Shown piece after piece: positions 42,605 to 55,514 of a stretch of DNA of 64,000 nucleotides. Below the pieces are notes generated by a model that made no database searches, had not been told where the DNA came from, and saw nothing but the letters and a program-made list of their open reading frames with translations. Both the position numbers and the translations under genes were made by a program. Position 1 is the stretch's first letter; each line of letters opens with the position of its first letter. The stretch is taken from positions 4,055,501-4,119,500 of the forward strand of contig OW203744.1 of assembly GCA_934045075.1 (NCBI GenBank). Direction: 5' to 3'. The stretch is from Yponomeuta sedellus (Eukaryota > Arthropoda > Insecta > Lepidoptera > Yponomeutidae).

Positions 42605-44880
42605 GATTTAATTCTTCTTCTTCTTCTTCAAGCTATATTAGTCCACTGCAGGACAAAGCCCTCCCCTAATGATAATGATTTTAATGATTTAATTAAAAAA
42701 GCATATTTATTCAATAATATCGACGATTTTAAAGACAAATATGCGCCATCCGACATATTTTTAGTTATTTTTATTCTATAGTATATATAATAGAGAGATG
42801 GAAAATATAAATTGTATACTTACCGGATGTAAATGTAATTTAATTTCCTATTTGTACCTGCTCGTCTGTGGTAGAATGCAAAGATACATATAATTGATAT
42901 TTAAAATGTGTGTTAATATTATTTAAAAAATTGTTTAAATGCGTGCAAGTGTATTGTTTTATTGTGTTACCATATAGTACCTATTGTTAGATATTGTTAA
43001 GTTTTTAGGTCAATTTTTAAAACCCCAACTACGTGTAAGCTAATTATATTAAAGGACCATTTTGTATTTAAAATATTATCCTTTTGCCTTTTAGAAATAT
43101 ATGTATGTATAATTATGTATATCTTATTATATCATAAAGATAAGAGAGGGAATGATAGCACATAATGATCCAGTACTTCAGATTAATTATGTAACTAAAT
43201 TAAATAATCTATAAAATACTGTACCTACTAATTAATAGTTGCTAAAAGAAGGCAGTCTTTTGTGGAACTGATGGAACTTGACACTGGAAATAAGTGAAAG
43301 TATATTTTAGACTCGGCCAAATTATGCAGGCAAATAACATTATAATAGAGTACTATGAAAAATATAAATCACTAACTTTATATAGAAAAATCAACATCGC
43401 TATATTCTCTTAAATAAAATACACGACCACAGAATTGTTAAATAAGTAACTCGTAAAAATACACTCACAATAATCTAAACAAATTACTTACGCACTTCTG
43501 AAAGTACTTTAATGTAAGATTTGAACCTAATTAAATGTAAGAGTACTAAATGAATATTTAAAGGAGAAAAATAAATTGAAAATTTAAAAAAAGTTGCGTC
43601 CCTAAAAAGTTCAAAAAAAAAATCAATCAAGAACATTAAGGGCACCTTGATTCTTATCAAAATATGAAAATTGAACTGAAATTTTCTATAATTTACAGCC
43701 TAAACACCAATTGTTTACATAGCTACTATTTATAAATTTTAAATTAGGTAATGTTAAAATGAAAATCAAAATAAATGTCTCTCAGGAAATTAACATTAAC
43801 ATTAAAAAGCATATAAATTAGCGTCTTAGATAACATTAACGGTATTTTTTATCCACCCCTTTTGTATTTTGTGATATGTGTTGTTACTTTTCTATATATA
43901 TATTATATATATATAAAGCTACAATGCGATATACTATATATTTATATATATTTTTTTTCAATATAGGTTATTATTAAGTAAATGAATATTGTTATGTTAC
44001 CCCTCCTACACGACTATTTTAATAATTTTAAGTTCCGTGAATCTGTGTTCGTCAAACGCGCGACGAAATCGAAACGTAGAAATAAAAAGGTTAACTAGAA
44101 AATGTGTTTCATTCCTCCCTGATAAAGATTCATTATTCACATAAAATTTATACAAATTAAGTATAATTGTGAAGTCTTGATCTCTGAGCTAGTTAAAATA
44201 CCTGAGTACAAAGATCAGTGCCCTCCCTCTCACAATTTTAGATGATACGTGGTATAACATATTTAAAAGATAATAAAGAAAAGTAATAAAATGAATAAAA
44301 TAGTAGATTGTTAAACGAGGGTAGAAAGAATCAATTCCCGAGGCGCAGCGAGGGCGGCTACTGTCCGAGTAGGAATTGATTCTTTTACCCGTGTTAAACC
44401 CGTGTTTTCACTCTACTTTTCATTTCGAATATGTGGAAAATAAAAACTCGTTTTTAATATTCAAATCTTAGCATAAAAGATTATTACCATTTTTTTTTAA
44501 TTCCGTCACAGATACTATAACAGATTAGTACCCGCCAATTTTATGTCGACTTTTTAAATTTTAAATATGGAACTCACCGCGTAATTGTTGCGGCTTATTC
44601 CGCTCAAAGAAGTTTGTGCTAAGTTCACACTGGCTGTTTAGAAACTCACATGGCCGCAGCATTTATTTATTTAGCCGCCAGGTGGCGCGGGCAGCGCATA
44701 GCGACGACGTCATGCATGCGTGTTTAAGGTGCAGGAAAAATATGGAAAGGAACGTACCATTGAATATTTAATAGTTTATGATAGACTAAGTAATTTGGCG
44801 TTACCAGGTACCTTCTATAGTACATTACAGCTGAAACGACTTTGCAATGTACATCGAATTGTAATAATATACTACGATCC
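42605..44880. other. Long AT-rich stretch without recognised genes
   Basis: 42605-42670 is a reverse F end fragment. The rest is AT-rich with a TATA tract near 43900-43955. At 44320-44400 an inverted pair gaatcaattcc/ggaattgattc surrounds gaggcgcagcgagg, a motif type also seen at 56390-56450. No coding signal. Confidence 0.5.
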
Positions 44881-44883
44881 GAA

Positions 44884-45205
44884 TTGCTCGTAGCCCCGGC
44901 TGCCTGAGTGATCTTAAACGATCACGAAGGTTAACCAACGCATGGCGCGTCCAGTGCATGGATGGGCGACCGTCTATAACTGACGCTAGTGGCATTTTTC
45001 CGAGCGCTTCCGAGCTTCGCAAGGCAGTTGGTGCCGGCTGCCGTCGATAGACCACAGTCGTTAAGCCAAGTCAGAGGCCTTAGGGCGGCTATAAAACTTC
45101 GGCCTGTAAGACCAGCCACTTGCAAGCCTCCACCAATACGGGCTTGGCTTGGAGTATGGCATACACCTTCCTTAGGGAAGAGACCCGTGCCCCTCGGTAG
45201 GGATA
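44884..45205 (-). mobile_element. Family E retroposon
   Basis: Reverse, diverged copy: cgatcacgaaggttaacc, cgtgcccctcggtagggat. Confidence 0.65.
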
Positions 45206-45449
45206 GAATTGGTTGATGATGATGACTACGATTTGGACTCCTGTGAGACTGATCCCAGGAGACCATGTTAGTTTGTCCTGTGGTTCCGCACTTAGCCTCA
45301 TAGTTGGGCCACTGGGCCACCCAGGAGACCATGTAGGACCGATACAACTGAAGAATTCTTCTATCTTTGATTGCGGAACCAACGTAGGGAGCAAGTATCT
45401 GTTTTTATATTTTACAACCCACAATTTCATTAAATGTAAAGTGTTGTCC

Positions 45450-45525
45450 CTAGTTTGAACTGCCACGTTAATTAAGCCGCAGTTTCTGCGCGACCTTGAA
45501 TAAAACCTTTTCATTTCATTTCTAC
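45450..45525 (+). repeat. Family T retroelement tail
   Basis: ttaattaagccgcagtttct, then gaataaaaccttttcatttc. Confidence 0.6.
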
Positions 45526-45809
45526 TTTGTTTTCTTCACCATAGAGATGTTTTCAGTTTGTAGGGATGTGATAAATTATGTCTTTAATATTAAAAACAAT
45601 ATTGACTTTATAATAACAAGGTACCCAAATTATAGGAAGACTCTTCTCTGCTCCGCTACCAAGTTTACTACGCCGTAGCCGTAGCATAATGCTACGAATT
45701 TGCTACGATTCTTTGAGTCAGATAGATGATTACCATTTTTGTCCGACACTTTGGATATGAGAAAAATTCAGTCTATCAAATTATTATCGTTAAAACATAA
45801 ACGGTATTA

Positions 45810-45964
45810 ATTTAAAAACCTATTTAAAGGCTGCCCGCGACCTCTGGCACGGTTAGCAAGAAGTCGCGGGATCGAATCCCGGCATGGGTGGAATTTTTAG
45901 CCTCTAAATAGGATTTTAAAATTGTCCTTAGCACGGGTTAGTGCATTAAAAAGAATATAAATAT
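45810..45964. mobile_element. Family A SINE, fold-back joined at CTGG, 9-bp TSD
   Basis: Flanked by ACGGTATTA (45801-45809, 45965-45973). A short reverse piece ends gcgacctctgg and is joined directly to forward cacggttagc. The CTGG at the joint is shared by both strands of the parent element. The forward part runs to the long tail. Confidence 0.75.
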
Positions 45965-46034
45965 ACGGTATTACTTAGTTAAAATCGGCCCCGGCATAGA
46001 AGTATAATTGAGTTGAAAATATACATTAAAAAAA

Positions 46035-46200
46035 ACAGTGAATGGTTACGTACATTTGTGAAGTTAAAATACCACTACCATACTTATTCTACCAGATATA
46101 CTACCACTACTAGCAATACCACTCGCTAGCCACAAAGAGGAACATCGTGAGGAAACCTGAGTGGCTGATGTGTTCACATTCCTCACCGCTTAAAATTCAC
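46035..46200 (+). mobile_element. Family C SINE body
   Basis: acatcgtgaggaaacctgag, gtgttcacattcctcaccgc; head missing. Confidence 0.5.
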
Positions 46201-46309
46201 TACTTGACTCGTATCAAATTTGACACGATTAATGAATATTTCCTGTAATATAATTAACATAAGAAACTGAAATTTGCTAAGTATGTAGGATGGCTGCAAA
46301 ATTCGCAAA

Positions 46310-46790
46310 TAAAAAAATATGTTTGCCGCTTTTAATTCGGAACGGTGAAAACGCTATCCGCCATGTTGAAAGCATCTTTTGGTTGTAAACAAACATCTGT
46401 CAGCCAGAACCAGTGGACATTGATTAATAAGATTTACATCAAAGTGATCTTCACGTAAATACACCCGAGTTTAAATCGATAAAGTATCGGGGTTTCTTTT
46501 GGCAAGTTTGAGCCAATTTTTTCGTGTGTTTATTTCACTAATCCACAACTTTTCGGGGTTCTTTATTGATATTTTTTTGCATTAATGCAATAATGATAAT
46601 CGCTATATTTTGCATGTAAACTAGATGAAATCATGGTTTCGTCGTTGTTATTTCACTATGCTCACAAATCACTCACAGTTGTTGAATGTCAAACTTTGTT
46701 TACAAGACTTCAGGTCTTCAAACCATAGACAAAAATGGCTGATCGCGTTTTTGCCTGTTTAGAAAAGCAAACTTTTAAAATATAGTTTTT
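46310..46790. mobile_element. Possible large MITE with imperfect ends
   Basis: Left tatgtttgccgctttt ... aaacgctatccgccat resembles the inverse of right atggctgatcgcgttttt ... gcaaacttttaaaata. No transposase. Confidence 0.4.
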
Positions 46791-47124
46791 GGTTGCTTTT
46801 AGGTCCTCAAAAAATATACTATAATATATTTGGTCTAATGGAAGAGATATTTAACCATTTTAAGACTTACTTGAAAAGAGAGTCAAATAGCGGATTGATT
46901 GATTGGCAATTACAAGGTATGCAAACACGTCAGATATTCAGGTTTCCTCGCGATGTTTTCTTTCCTTCATAGTTAGCTTTTTTTATTATATAATTAAGGT
47001 AAGAAAAAAGTACATGTCTGCCGTCTCCGCCATCCGTGTCACGGATACAAAGCTCGTGCAACGGACGCAGCGCATACTCTATGTGTGCAGGGAGTCATGG
47101 CAACGATATAAACAGTCAGACGCC

Positions 47125-47386
47125 ATTTTTAAAAACCTATTTAGATGCTAAAAATTCCACCCATGCCGGGATTCGTAATCGGGACGTAATACAGAGAATA
47201 GTGTAGAGGTTCAAAATTTCACTGATGCCGGTGAGTCGCCCATTAGCTCAGTTGGAAAGAGCGCTGACACGGATAGCCAGAGGTCGCGGGTTCGAATCCC
47301 GGCATGGGTGGAATTTTTAGCCTCTAAATAGGTTTTTAAAATAGACCTTAGCGCGGGTTAGTGCATTAAAAATAAAAATAGTATAA
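47125..47386 (+). mobile_element. Family A SINE with inverted 5' segment and TSD
   Basis: Flanked by GTCAGACGCC/GTTAGACGCC (47115-47124, 47387-47396; one mismatch). A reverse piece to about 47174 is followed by a forward copy from gacgtaatacagagaatag through the tRNA-like domain to the long tail. Confidence 0.75.
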
Positions 47387-47559
47387 GTTAGACGCCCGTG
47401 AAAGAATCCTCTCGGTTTTGATAAAAGTTTTCTCTTATGTAAATATATTAATCTCTATCACCTCCGCATTTAAGCTTTACGCCGGCACCAACCAAAACAC
47501 CTACACATGCAATATAATGCCTCCCATCCGCCGAAACCGACAAGGTGAACCATTAAGCT

Positions 47560-47830
47560 GCCACTGCCATTTCACAAATTTACGTAACTTAGACAGCAAC
47601 GTCATTCGTACACGCCGGGATTCGAACCCACGACCATCCGAATGGCTAACGTCTCCCGCTGCGCCACCACCGCCTCTCAAAAATATATGCCAAGTAATTC
47701 ACGGAAATCGAACTTTACCGCAGTGGGCTCACGTGGTAACTAAGCCAATACTTTCTCTCTCTCTCTTTTTCAGAGAATACCTGTGCCCCGCAGTGAGACG
47801 TTTATAGGCTACAAAGAAGAAAGAAAAGAA
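47560..47830. mobile_element. Family C-type SINE pieces
   Basis: 47575-47685 reverse head (gccgggattcgaacccacg, gctgcgccaccaccgcc). 47745-47830 forward body end (ctttctctctctctctttt, gtgccccgcagtgagacg). Confidence 0.55.
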
Positions 47831-47939
47831 GAACTTTACCTACAACCACATACTCGGACCGTTACCCCCGACACGACATAATCTCAGGTCTAGCCCTGCA
47901 CAAACGACTACAACTTAAACTCATACAGCCAGAGTAAAA

Positions 47940-49620
47940 CAACCCCTATGACCCGTTGATAAGAGCTGTCGAAGATTCAAAATGCGAAGGCTGTAACCGG
48001 GCCCCACGCGGGCGCAGATAAGCGGTCGGAAGCCGGTCGCGGCCACCGCTTCCTAACCGATACCGTGCAGTAAGTACACGTAAGGTGAACGGGTTATTCC
48101 CAAAGCATATAGTGTTGGCTATGGCAACGTAGACCATTTATTAGAAAAATAAGGGTGCAACGTTGGGACTCCCTATCACGACAAATCAAATCAATTTATT
48201 TCAACGCAAAGTATTTACATTCTGTTAGCTGAATGTCAACGTACCATGTAAAATGTAAGCCACTGCCTTCAGGCAGTATTGTAGGGGAGAAAAAGGCAGC
48301 GGAAAAAAAACTCCACTCTGACCATTTTTTCTCAAGTCATCTTAAACCAAATATATTTGTTGAAACCTATACGTAAACCTTATAAAATTCCATGATTACC
48401 ATTAATAACAAACAACATACACACATGTATGTTGTGTGTGTATGTTTACCTAACATATATTAGTCTTATGTATACCTAACATATGTATATGTGTTCGTAA
48501 GGTGGACGGCTGATTCGCAAAGCATGCAAAGTGTATTTCTATGGCGAGGTATAATATTTATAAAAATATACATACATGGGATAAACTTTAGAACCCCCAA
48601 TCTCACTAAAAAATATACACTCGAAAACTTAAAATTATAAGTAACATGTTCTGTTCTGTTATATTCCATTCTATTCTATTCTAGTAACATGATTAACCCT
48701 CGGTTTCTCGTACACTAACAAGCTGTTAATCTACTGTTAACAGCTGACAGTTGGACAAAGTGCATACAAAAAAACAACTCACAACTGTTAACAGCCTGTG
48801 AATGCGGTGAGTCTTCAAAAAACTGTTGTAATTTACACAGTTTGGGTCCCACATAAATAAATTGTGTATTAGTATGTATTAGTAATAGTGTATTAGTATT
48901 TTGTTTATTTATTAATTTAATAGACGTGTCTATTACTATTAATTGTAATTGATTGATTTTTATAATATCTTGTATTTAACATGGATTTGCTGAAAATCAA
49001 CATTTATGCTGAGCGAATTCCTTTTTATCAATATCCTAAGTTTGTATAATAAATTATTAAGTTTTTTTGTAATGTGATAATGATAAATAAATGTTTTTTC
49101 AATTTAAATTCAATTCAAAAAATACCGCGCGGTAAATACCCGTTCAGGCTGGCGTCCACTAATCGAATTCGCATCAACGAGCCGCGATGCGCTGAATTGA
49201 ATGGACCTCGTGAATTGCTCGATAAGCAAATTTCTTAGGCGATGCGATTCCATTCAACGTGCGTATCCAATGCGCGCGCACGCGGACTATAACTTACGAT
49301 CTTTAAATTAAAAAAGAAGCGTGATTAGACATTGAAAATTTATTTCTCAGTGCAAATTATATATTTTTGAACTGTTTTTGTATTAATTTATAGCGTCGTA
49401 AATTATAGTGAGATTCGGTTGGGTACTAGATATTTTAATTTTTCATTTTAATCCGGATCAACTTACATGATTTTTGTCGGAAGATTCCAAATACAGTGTA
49501 GTGCTTGCCAAAGTCTTAGTAAAAAAATAACTGGCTTATTTTAACTGCCGTATTTTTTTTCTAAGCGAATTGTATTATTATTTATGTTGCAGCCATTATT
49601 TGTATAGTAATTTCCTTTCA
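47940..49620. other. No gene recognised
   Basis: Mixed sequence. 48430-48660 is AT-rich; 49140-49290 (ggctggcgtccactaatcg, tgcgcgcgcacgcg) looks like an old MITE. Chance frames only. Confidence 0.4.
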
Positions 49621-49630
49621 TTTTTAACAG

Positions 49631-49755
49631 CCTGTAAATGGGTCCCGATGCATCGCTTGGGTATTGCCCGACCACACTCTACTCAGCGCAGTGCAGGATG
49701 TGGTGTGGCGGAACCAACGACTATTGACTGGTATTATCGCGCTAAAATACCCAGG
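49631..49755 (+). other. Exon-like island
   Basis: Bounded by an acceptor-like tttttaacag and donor-like CAGG-gtaggc, 125 nt, GC-richer than its surroundings. Open frame reads KWVPMHRLGIARPHSTQ then TIDWYYRAKIP. No family recognised. It could be an exon of another gene, an lncRNA exon, or old transposon sequence. Confidence 0.3.
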
Positions 49756-50340
49756 GTAGGCAGATCGAGTAGGAAACTACTACGATCTCCTCAGTGTGCC
49801 AGGTGGCCCCTTCAATTTCCCTGAAAAACCCAAATCTCTCCAAAAACAGCCGTTAAAAAATTCGGTTTGTAGGTACCTTTATTAATAAATTATTTATATT
49901 TCAGCTATATGCTACTTCTGTTTTATTTGGTAAGCTTTACATAATATTTATATATTTAGAACCCTTTTAAGTTGGAACATTTTGGGCAATTGTTGACACA
50001 AAGCAAAATAAATAATTTTGTTTTTTGTAATCATTATCAACTTTTGTTGGGTTTATGCTGATCTCATGCAGCGTATGACGAGAAAACACGATATCAGACA
50101 CACTTACATACAATACTTATACAGATTACCTTCCTTCTAGGCTTCACCGTAGTCGGGTAAAATAGAGTGACTGCATCATAGAAGTGAAAACTTAAATAAT
50201 TTTCTAAATTTAGAATACGACAGTTAGAACCATCAGCGACAGACTGAAGCCAAGTATACCCGATTATCATCGCCGACCAAGTAGAGTCGAGAATACTCAA
50301 TTCAACGTCACAGACCGACTAGTGCCGAGTATAGCCGATT

Positions 50341-50704
50341 CGTTATCAACTCTTGTATGTCCCCACTGCTGGGGCATGGGTCTCTTCATACATAGCAGGA
50401 AGGTTAGGCCATACTCCACCACGGGGGCCAAGTCCGGGTTGGTGGTAGATTGTAAGAAAGTGGCGGGCTTTGCGGTCAGAAGTTATCAAGCCGCCCATAA
50501 GGCCTCTGACGTGGGTTAACGACTGCCATTATATGACAGCCGGCACCAACGGCTTAACGTGCCTTGCGAAGCATGGAAGCGCTCGGAAAAATGCCACTAG
50601 CAGTAGTCACGGGACGCTCACCCATCCTGTACCTGACCGCACCTGTTGTTGCTTAACCAAGTGATTGATTCCAATGACTCGGTTCGCCTAGGCCACGAGC
50701 GCTT
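50341..50704 (+). mobile_element. Family E retroposon, possible 16-bp TSD
   Basis: Near-complete copy. Flanks CCGAGTATAGCCGATT (50325-50340) and CCGAGTATACTCGATT (50705-50720) match at 14 of 16. The surrounding DNA repeats similar words, so the duplication is not certain. Confidence 0.7.
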
Positions 50705-50987
50705 CCGAGTATACTCGATTGAGCATCGGGAACCGAGTAGGGCTATGGCACACCGTTTCCAGGTACTATGGTACCTGGAAACGGCGTGCGTGCATATAAC
50801 GACTAATGAACGTTGATGAAGCGAAGGTGATCTGTCAGGATCGTGACAAGTCCTTGGTCTCTGATTAACCCTAAGGTATACAAGTGTTAGTTTATGTTAC
50901 GTTACGTTTACTGTTACAAACGTGTATAAATATATAACCGTGTATATTACAAAGGGTAATTTCAATATCCATTTCGGGATATTGCAT
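50645..50987 (+). repeat. Duplicated segment, copy 2 (no TAA expansion)
   Basis: Matches 38141-38628. Here cctaaggtatacaagtgtt is continuous where the other copy has about 184 bp of TAA. It also has an extra inverted piece accgtttccaggtactatgg near 50751-50770. Confidence 0.8.
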
Positions 50988-51297
50988 CAGCCACACACAT
51001 AATACGTAGTTAAACAAGCAAATTAAAAACCGAAACGCAATATTTCACGGGGATAATGCGACAAACAGCAAAAATTATGATATAATAACACAAACAATTT
51101 CGTTTAATACATGAGAACCGTAACGTAACCCGACGCCCGATAAAATTTTAATATTTAAAACGAGTAGGTATGCTTGTATAAAAGTAATGTTCTGTAAAAG
51201 GATTTGGTTGTAGCCTACGTTTTAAGATCGATGGCTTAGTGATAAAAGCGAAACGATTACGCAATTTCGAAAACGCTTCGAAATCGGCATAGTGAAG

Positions 51298-51400
51298 TAT
51301 GTTGTCGGCGTGTTGTCCTCGTGCTTGTCGTCGTCCTCGTCCTCGTCTTCTTCCTCGTCCTCGTCCTCGTCCCTCATCCTCACCGCTCCCTCTTCCTCGT
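51298..51400 (-). repeat. cctcgt low-complexity tract
   Basis: Repeats of cctcgtcctcgt. The reverse Arg/Gly-rich frame over it is an artefact. Confidence 0.7.
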
Positions 51401-51438
51401 AACCATTTCGTCATAAACTCTTGTTTATACACACACAT

Positions 51439-51733
51439 GCCTTCTCCAAGAATAAAAAAAAGGCTGTGACCTCTTCGTCTTGTAAAACGATTGTTCATCG
51501 TGCTAAAACAGTGGCCTGTGCATCTACTTAATGAGATGATTTATACTGCGTGCAGTGGCATCTTCACTCACAGTAGGTGTAAGAAGGCATGTGCCTTCTC
51601 CAAGAATAAAAAAAAGGCTGTGACCTCTTCGTCTTGTAAAACGATTGTTCATCGTGCTAAAACAGTGGCCTGTGCATCTACTTAATGAGATGATTTATAC
51701 TGCGTGCAGTGGCATCTTCACTCACAGTAGGTG
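51439..51733 (+). repeat. Exact tandem duplication, 154-bp period
   Basis: 51439-51579 and 51593-51733 are identical as read over 141 bp (gccttctccaagaataaa to actcacagtaggtg). The 13-bp spacer tgtaagaaggcat is single. Confidence 0.85.
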
Positions 51734-51849
51734 GGTGAAGGGACCACTCGGACGCTGCAGTGTCTTGTCCAGCCTGACAGCTTAGTCGGTCTAGCCCACA
51801 GGAAAGACTAGTCAAATGTGCGAAGCCAATCAAGCCTCGAGTTTCTTGG

Positions 51850-52230
51850 TGATATTTTCCCACACCGTTAGCGTGTGGTATTGCGACTGCTGCAAATGTA
51901 TATATCTTTCAAATTAAACAATGTCACTGGGGATCGAACCTGAGAACCTCCCGCTTGCGAGCCCATTAAATAATTAAATAAATAAATATTCATGGACATA
52001 TTACACAGATCTCGTTAGGCCTATACTAAGTACCTACAATTAAATGACTTGTGTTATAGGTGCTAACTCGACGATAGATTTAATACAGTAAATACATAGA
52101 TAACATCCAAGACCCGAGACAAACTAGAAAAGTTCGTTTCCTAATTTGACCCGACCGGTGATCGAACCCGAGACTTTCCGTTTTACAGTCAGTCAGTAGT
52201 CAGTTTGTTCTAACCACCGGGCTCCACCGC
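51850..52230 (-). mobile_element. Family C fragment and family B SINE
   Basis: 51850-51962: reverse C (cactggggatcgaacctgag). From 51964: reverse B (aatattcatggacatattac to ccgaccggtgatcgaacccg); its head is disrupted after 52195. Confidence 0.65.
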
Positions 52231-52429
52231 TCCATCATCTTCTTTCTGATAAACAATATCATAACTCAAACCTCACTAAAGCCACAGCTCCGCAGGTATT
52301 GGCGCAGGGCGCGACGCCGGAAATTAATTTGCTTTCACATCGCCTACATTGTAATCATGAAAGTTAACACGATACGACAATGGGCATTGTCCGAAAAAAA
52401 ATAAGTTCTGTTTCATTTTTTAGTTTTTT

Positions 52430-52930
52430 GAGGATACAGTTAATGTGCCCCGCGGTGTTACCGGCGGTTTATCAATTTTCCCATGGGAATAAGATATTTT
52501 CCCGCAGTAAAACATAACTTATGTGTCAATCCAAGATGTCAGCTAACTCCATACCAAATATTATTAAAATCACTCCAGCCATTTAGACCTGAAGAAGTAA
52601 CAAACATACACACTCACAAAATTTCGCCTTTATAGTAATACTAGATTTCGCCCGCGACTCCGTCCGCGTGGACGTTAGTAGGTACAAAATTTTGCAACCC
52701 CGTTCACTCCCTTGAGGGTCAAATAAAAAAAAAACGGCGAAACACGTGTTCAATCAATTGTATTGAAAAGTATATATTTTAAGTTTCAAAAAAATTAGAC
52801 AACATTTTTTAAACCTCCCACACATATTTTGGCAACCCTTTTCGTCCCCTTTTCAAAAAATCCGGTCTTATTCTTTGCCTACATTACATAGACCCTCTGT
52901 GCAAAATTTCAGCTTCCTAGGTCCAACGGC
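52430..52930 (-). repeat. RTE-type LINE 3' region repeats
   Basis: 52430-52640 mirrors 7443-7680. 52640-52930 (tttcgcccgcgactccgtcc, tgtgcaaaatttcagcttcc) resembles a LINE 3' UTR widespread in Lepidoptera and is followed by a TA tract. Confidence 0.5.
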
Positions 52931-53079
52931 TTGGGCTGGACGTTGATGAGTGAATCAGTCAGTCAGGACTTCGAATTTTATGTATATATATATATATATA
53001 TTGATGTGATTTTGTGTTTTTGGGCTTACAATTTCGATGTGGGCTGCGTTGACACGTGCTTTTTGGTTATTGATAAAAT

Positions 53080-53290
53080 GAGCCATTTTCACCACTTACA
53101 AAGCACTTCATAGGTGCCGCTTATAGGGGTGCACATACGAGAACAGGGACACGTCTGTCAAATTTTGCTTAGCACAGATTATTTTTGTCAGCCGTATCGG
53201 TTCTATTATGGCCAGCGCCATCTATGATTTGTTTTGTGAACTAGTGCTGAAAACCGCTCATTGCAAGATTAGACCGTAATGACACTTTTT
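53080..53290. mobile_element. MITE-like element
   Basis: Ends aatgagccattttcaccac and inverse gtgctgaaaaccgctcattg; related to 54575-54785. Confidence 0.55.
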
Positions 53291-53384
53291 GCAAAGACGA
53301 TCTGTAAGAAAGATATGATTATTCCATTGGTGGCACTATTATTTTTTATTTCGTATATTTGGATTGCTCGCAGCTTGTAATTAA

Positions 53385-53560
53385 AAGAAATTAAAAGGTT
53401 TTATTTAAAGTAGCGCAGGAACTGCGGCTTATGAACGATATAGTCAAACTACGTGTCCATTTCAAAATCTAGAACATATTGGAGAAAAAATGGACAATAA
53501 AACTCCAAACTTAGTCTTATCAAAGTCCTTAATTAACAGACTTTTCATAATTATTATAAA
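53385..53560 (-). repeat. Family T retroelement tail
   Basis: Reverse copy: aaaaggttttatttaaagt, caggaactgcggcttatg, cgtgtccatttcaaaatct. Confidence 0.6.
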
Positions 53561-53565
53561 ATACT

Positions 53566-53775
53566 AGCTGACCCAGCAAATTTCGTACCGATTCTTTAAC
53601 TCGGATCGATTCTTTAATATTTTTTTTATTTTTCTCTCCGTAAGAACCATCCTCGTACGTTGAAGTACGAGGATGGAATATTCTAAAAAAAGAATTAGCG
53701 GAATCGGTTCAACTGCTCCCGAGATTTGTGCTTACCAACACATTCAGCGATTCATTTTTATATTATAGAAGATAG
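53566..53775 (-). repeat. Solo unit of the CTAGT family with a hairpin
   Basis: Reverse copy of the unit at 14985-15902. 53647-53658 and 53665-53676 form a perfect 12-bp hairpin (ccatcctcgtac / gtacgaggatgg) that the tandem units lack. A shorter solo lies at 54853-54985. Confidence 0.65.
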
Positions 53776-53894
53776 AACTCATGCATTATACTGACTTTAA
53801 TTCAAGACATCATTGTCATCTGAATAATCCTTTATGTTTTCGTAGCCCCTGTGGCACACTTTTTTGAACGGCGTTTCGGGCAAGCTATGTGTAT

Positions 53895-54500
53895 ATACAG
53901 GGTGTCTCATTCAAATCGGTCAGTATGGGAAAGTCTGAAACTATAAGACATACGAAGATTTTGATAACAAGAAAAACTGCATTCATACATTTTAAAAAAC
54001 ATCTGTACTCTTTTCGGAAATCGAACCCGGTTGTTTTGAAAAAAAAAATCTACACTCTTCCTATTTAGATATCGATTGTGTAGGTCTTAAGCAGTAAATG
54101 TCTGTATGAAACATGATGTCTAAAATGAATAAAATGCATTGGTTACATCTAATAACCCAATTAATACAAAAAAAAAAAATCTTTCAAAACAAACATTTTA
54201 CTGTTCTAAAAATAGTTACCACAGGTATTTACTTTTTGAAAAAAAACGTATTATAAAACAAGTTAAATCTTTAATTCCATTGGTGGCGCCCTTAAGCCTT
54301 GGTTTTAGTTACTCTTTGGAGGCCTTCAATATATTAATCCAACGGAGGCATGTAAAATATTTTCGTCAAGGGCTTATTCCAACCTGTCGAATTGAATTGG
54401 TAACAATCGAACAAAATAACCTATTGTAAATTTTCACGGTCAAAACGCAACAGGATAGGATAAACAGAATTATTACTGAATTTCATTTCCATTATCATTA
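53895..54500. other. Old transposon remnant, unclassified
   Basis: Begins tacagggtgtctcattcaaa, a terminus type common in insect elements. A 96-codon frame at 54139-54429 shows no recognised motif. Confidence 0.35.
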
Positions 54501-54514
54501 TCCATTTCATTACT

Positions 54515-54840
54515 TAACAAACACGTAGGTTATCGTAGGTTATCTAGAAGAAATTGCTCTAAGCAATAAGGCTGCCAATGAGCTGTTTTCGAGCACAAAT
54601 TCACAAAGCAATACATAGGTGGCGCTTACAGGTGTGGCCATAGAAGAACCGAAATACGGCTGCCACAATCAATCTGCGCTGAGCGAAATTTGACAGACGT
54701 CTCCTTGTTTTTGTATGTGGCACGCCTTTAAGCGCCATCTATGAAGTGGTTTGTGAATTTGTCCTGAAACCCGCTCATTGTACTGCATCTTTGTAATTAT
54801 TTTATGTTTGTTTTTTTCCTGATGAATAAAGAATATTCTT
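54515..54840 (+). mobile_element. Family H LINE tail carrying a MITE
   Basis: ggttatctagaagaaattgc, aataaggctgc, then a MITE at about 54575-54785 (caatgagctgttttcgagc / inverse), then the H end gatgaataaagaatattctt. Confidence 0.65.
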
Positions 54841-55203
54841 ATTTTATCTTAGACTAGCTGACCCAGCGAACTTCGTACCTCTTATTTCAAGGAATATTCT
54901 AAAAAAAGAATCAGCTTAATCGGTTCAACTGCTCTCAAGATTTGCGCTTGCCAACACATTCAGCGATTATTTTTTATATTCTAAATAGAACTCATGCATT
55001 AAACTGACTTTAATTCCAGACATCATTGTCATCTGAATAATCCTTTACGTTATCGTAGCCCCTTTGGCACACATTATTGAACATTCAGCGATTTATTTTT
55101 ATATTATAGATTATCTTATCAGAAAAAAATCCTGAACACAACAAAAACACAGTAATAAATCACACACGTAATATAAGCCAGGAATTTTTAAGTTACCACA
55201 TAT

Positions 55204-55500
55204 CGAGTTCAGATTAAAGGCACTCCCACATAGGAGCGTTATCGTGGGTCGATAATACCGGATGCGTTACTGTGATGATACGTCCCAATGGGTAACACAC
55301 AATGCGTTTTTATCGTCCGATATACATTATATTTCGCATTTGTGTTTTTGGCAGGTCTCTTTTCTCTATCTCCCCTACGTTAAATGTGATTTTTGTTTTC
55401 ATGGTTCCCTAAATTATTTTAGTATTACACACAACCTTTATCAATTATTAGTACTATATAATAGCTAAAATTAGGATAAAATTAAGTACTATATAATAGC
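55204..55500. repeat. Possible MITE
   Basis: ccacataggagcgttatcgt and cgataataccggatgcg resemble, inverted, 57930-57995. A 68-codon frame over it is not supported. Confidence 0.4.
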
Positions 55501-55514
55501 TAATAGGTAAGGCT

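Noticed and set aside
51148..51498. Arg/Gly-rich reverse ORF resembling an RGG protein
   Set aside because: Derived from a cctcgt simple repeat; the remaining sequence has no exon signals.
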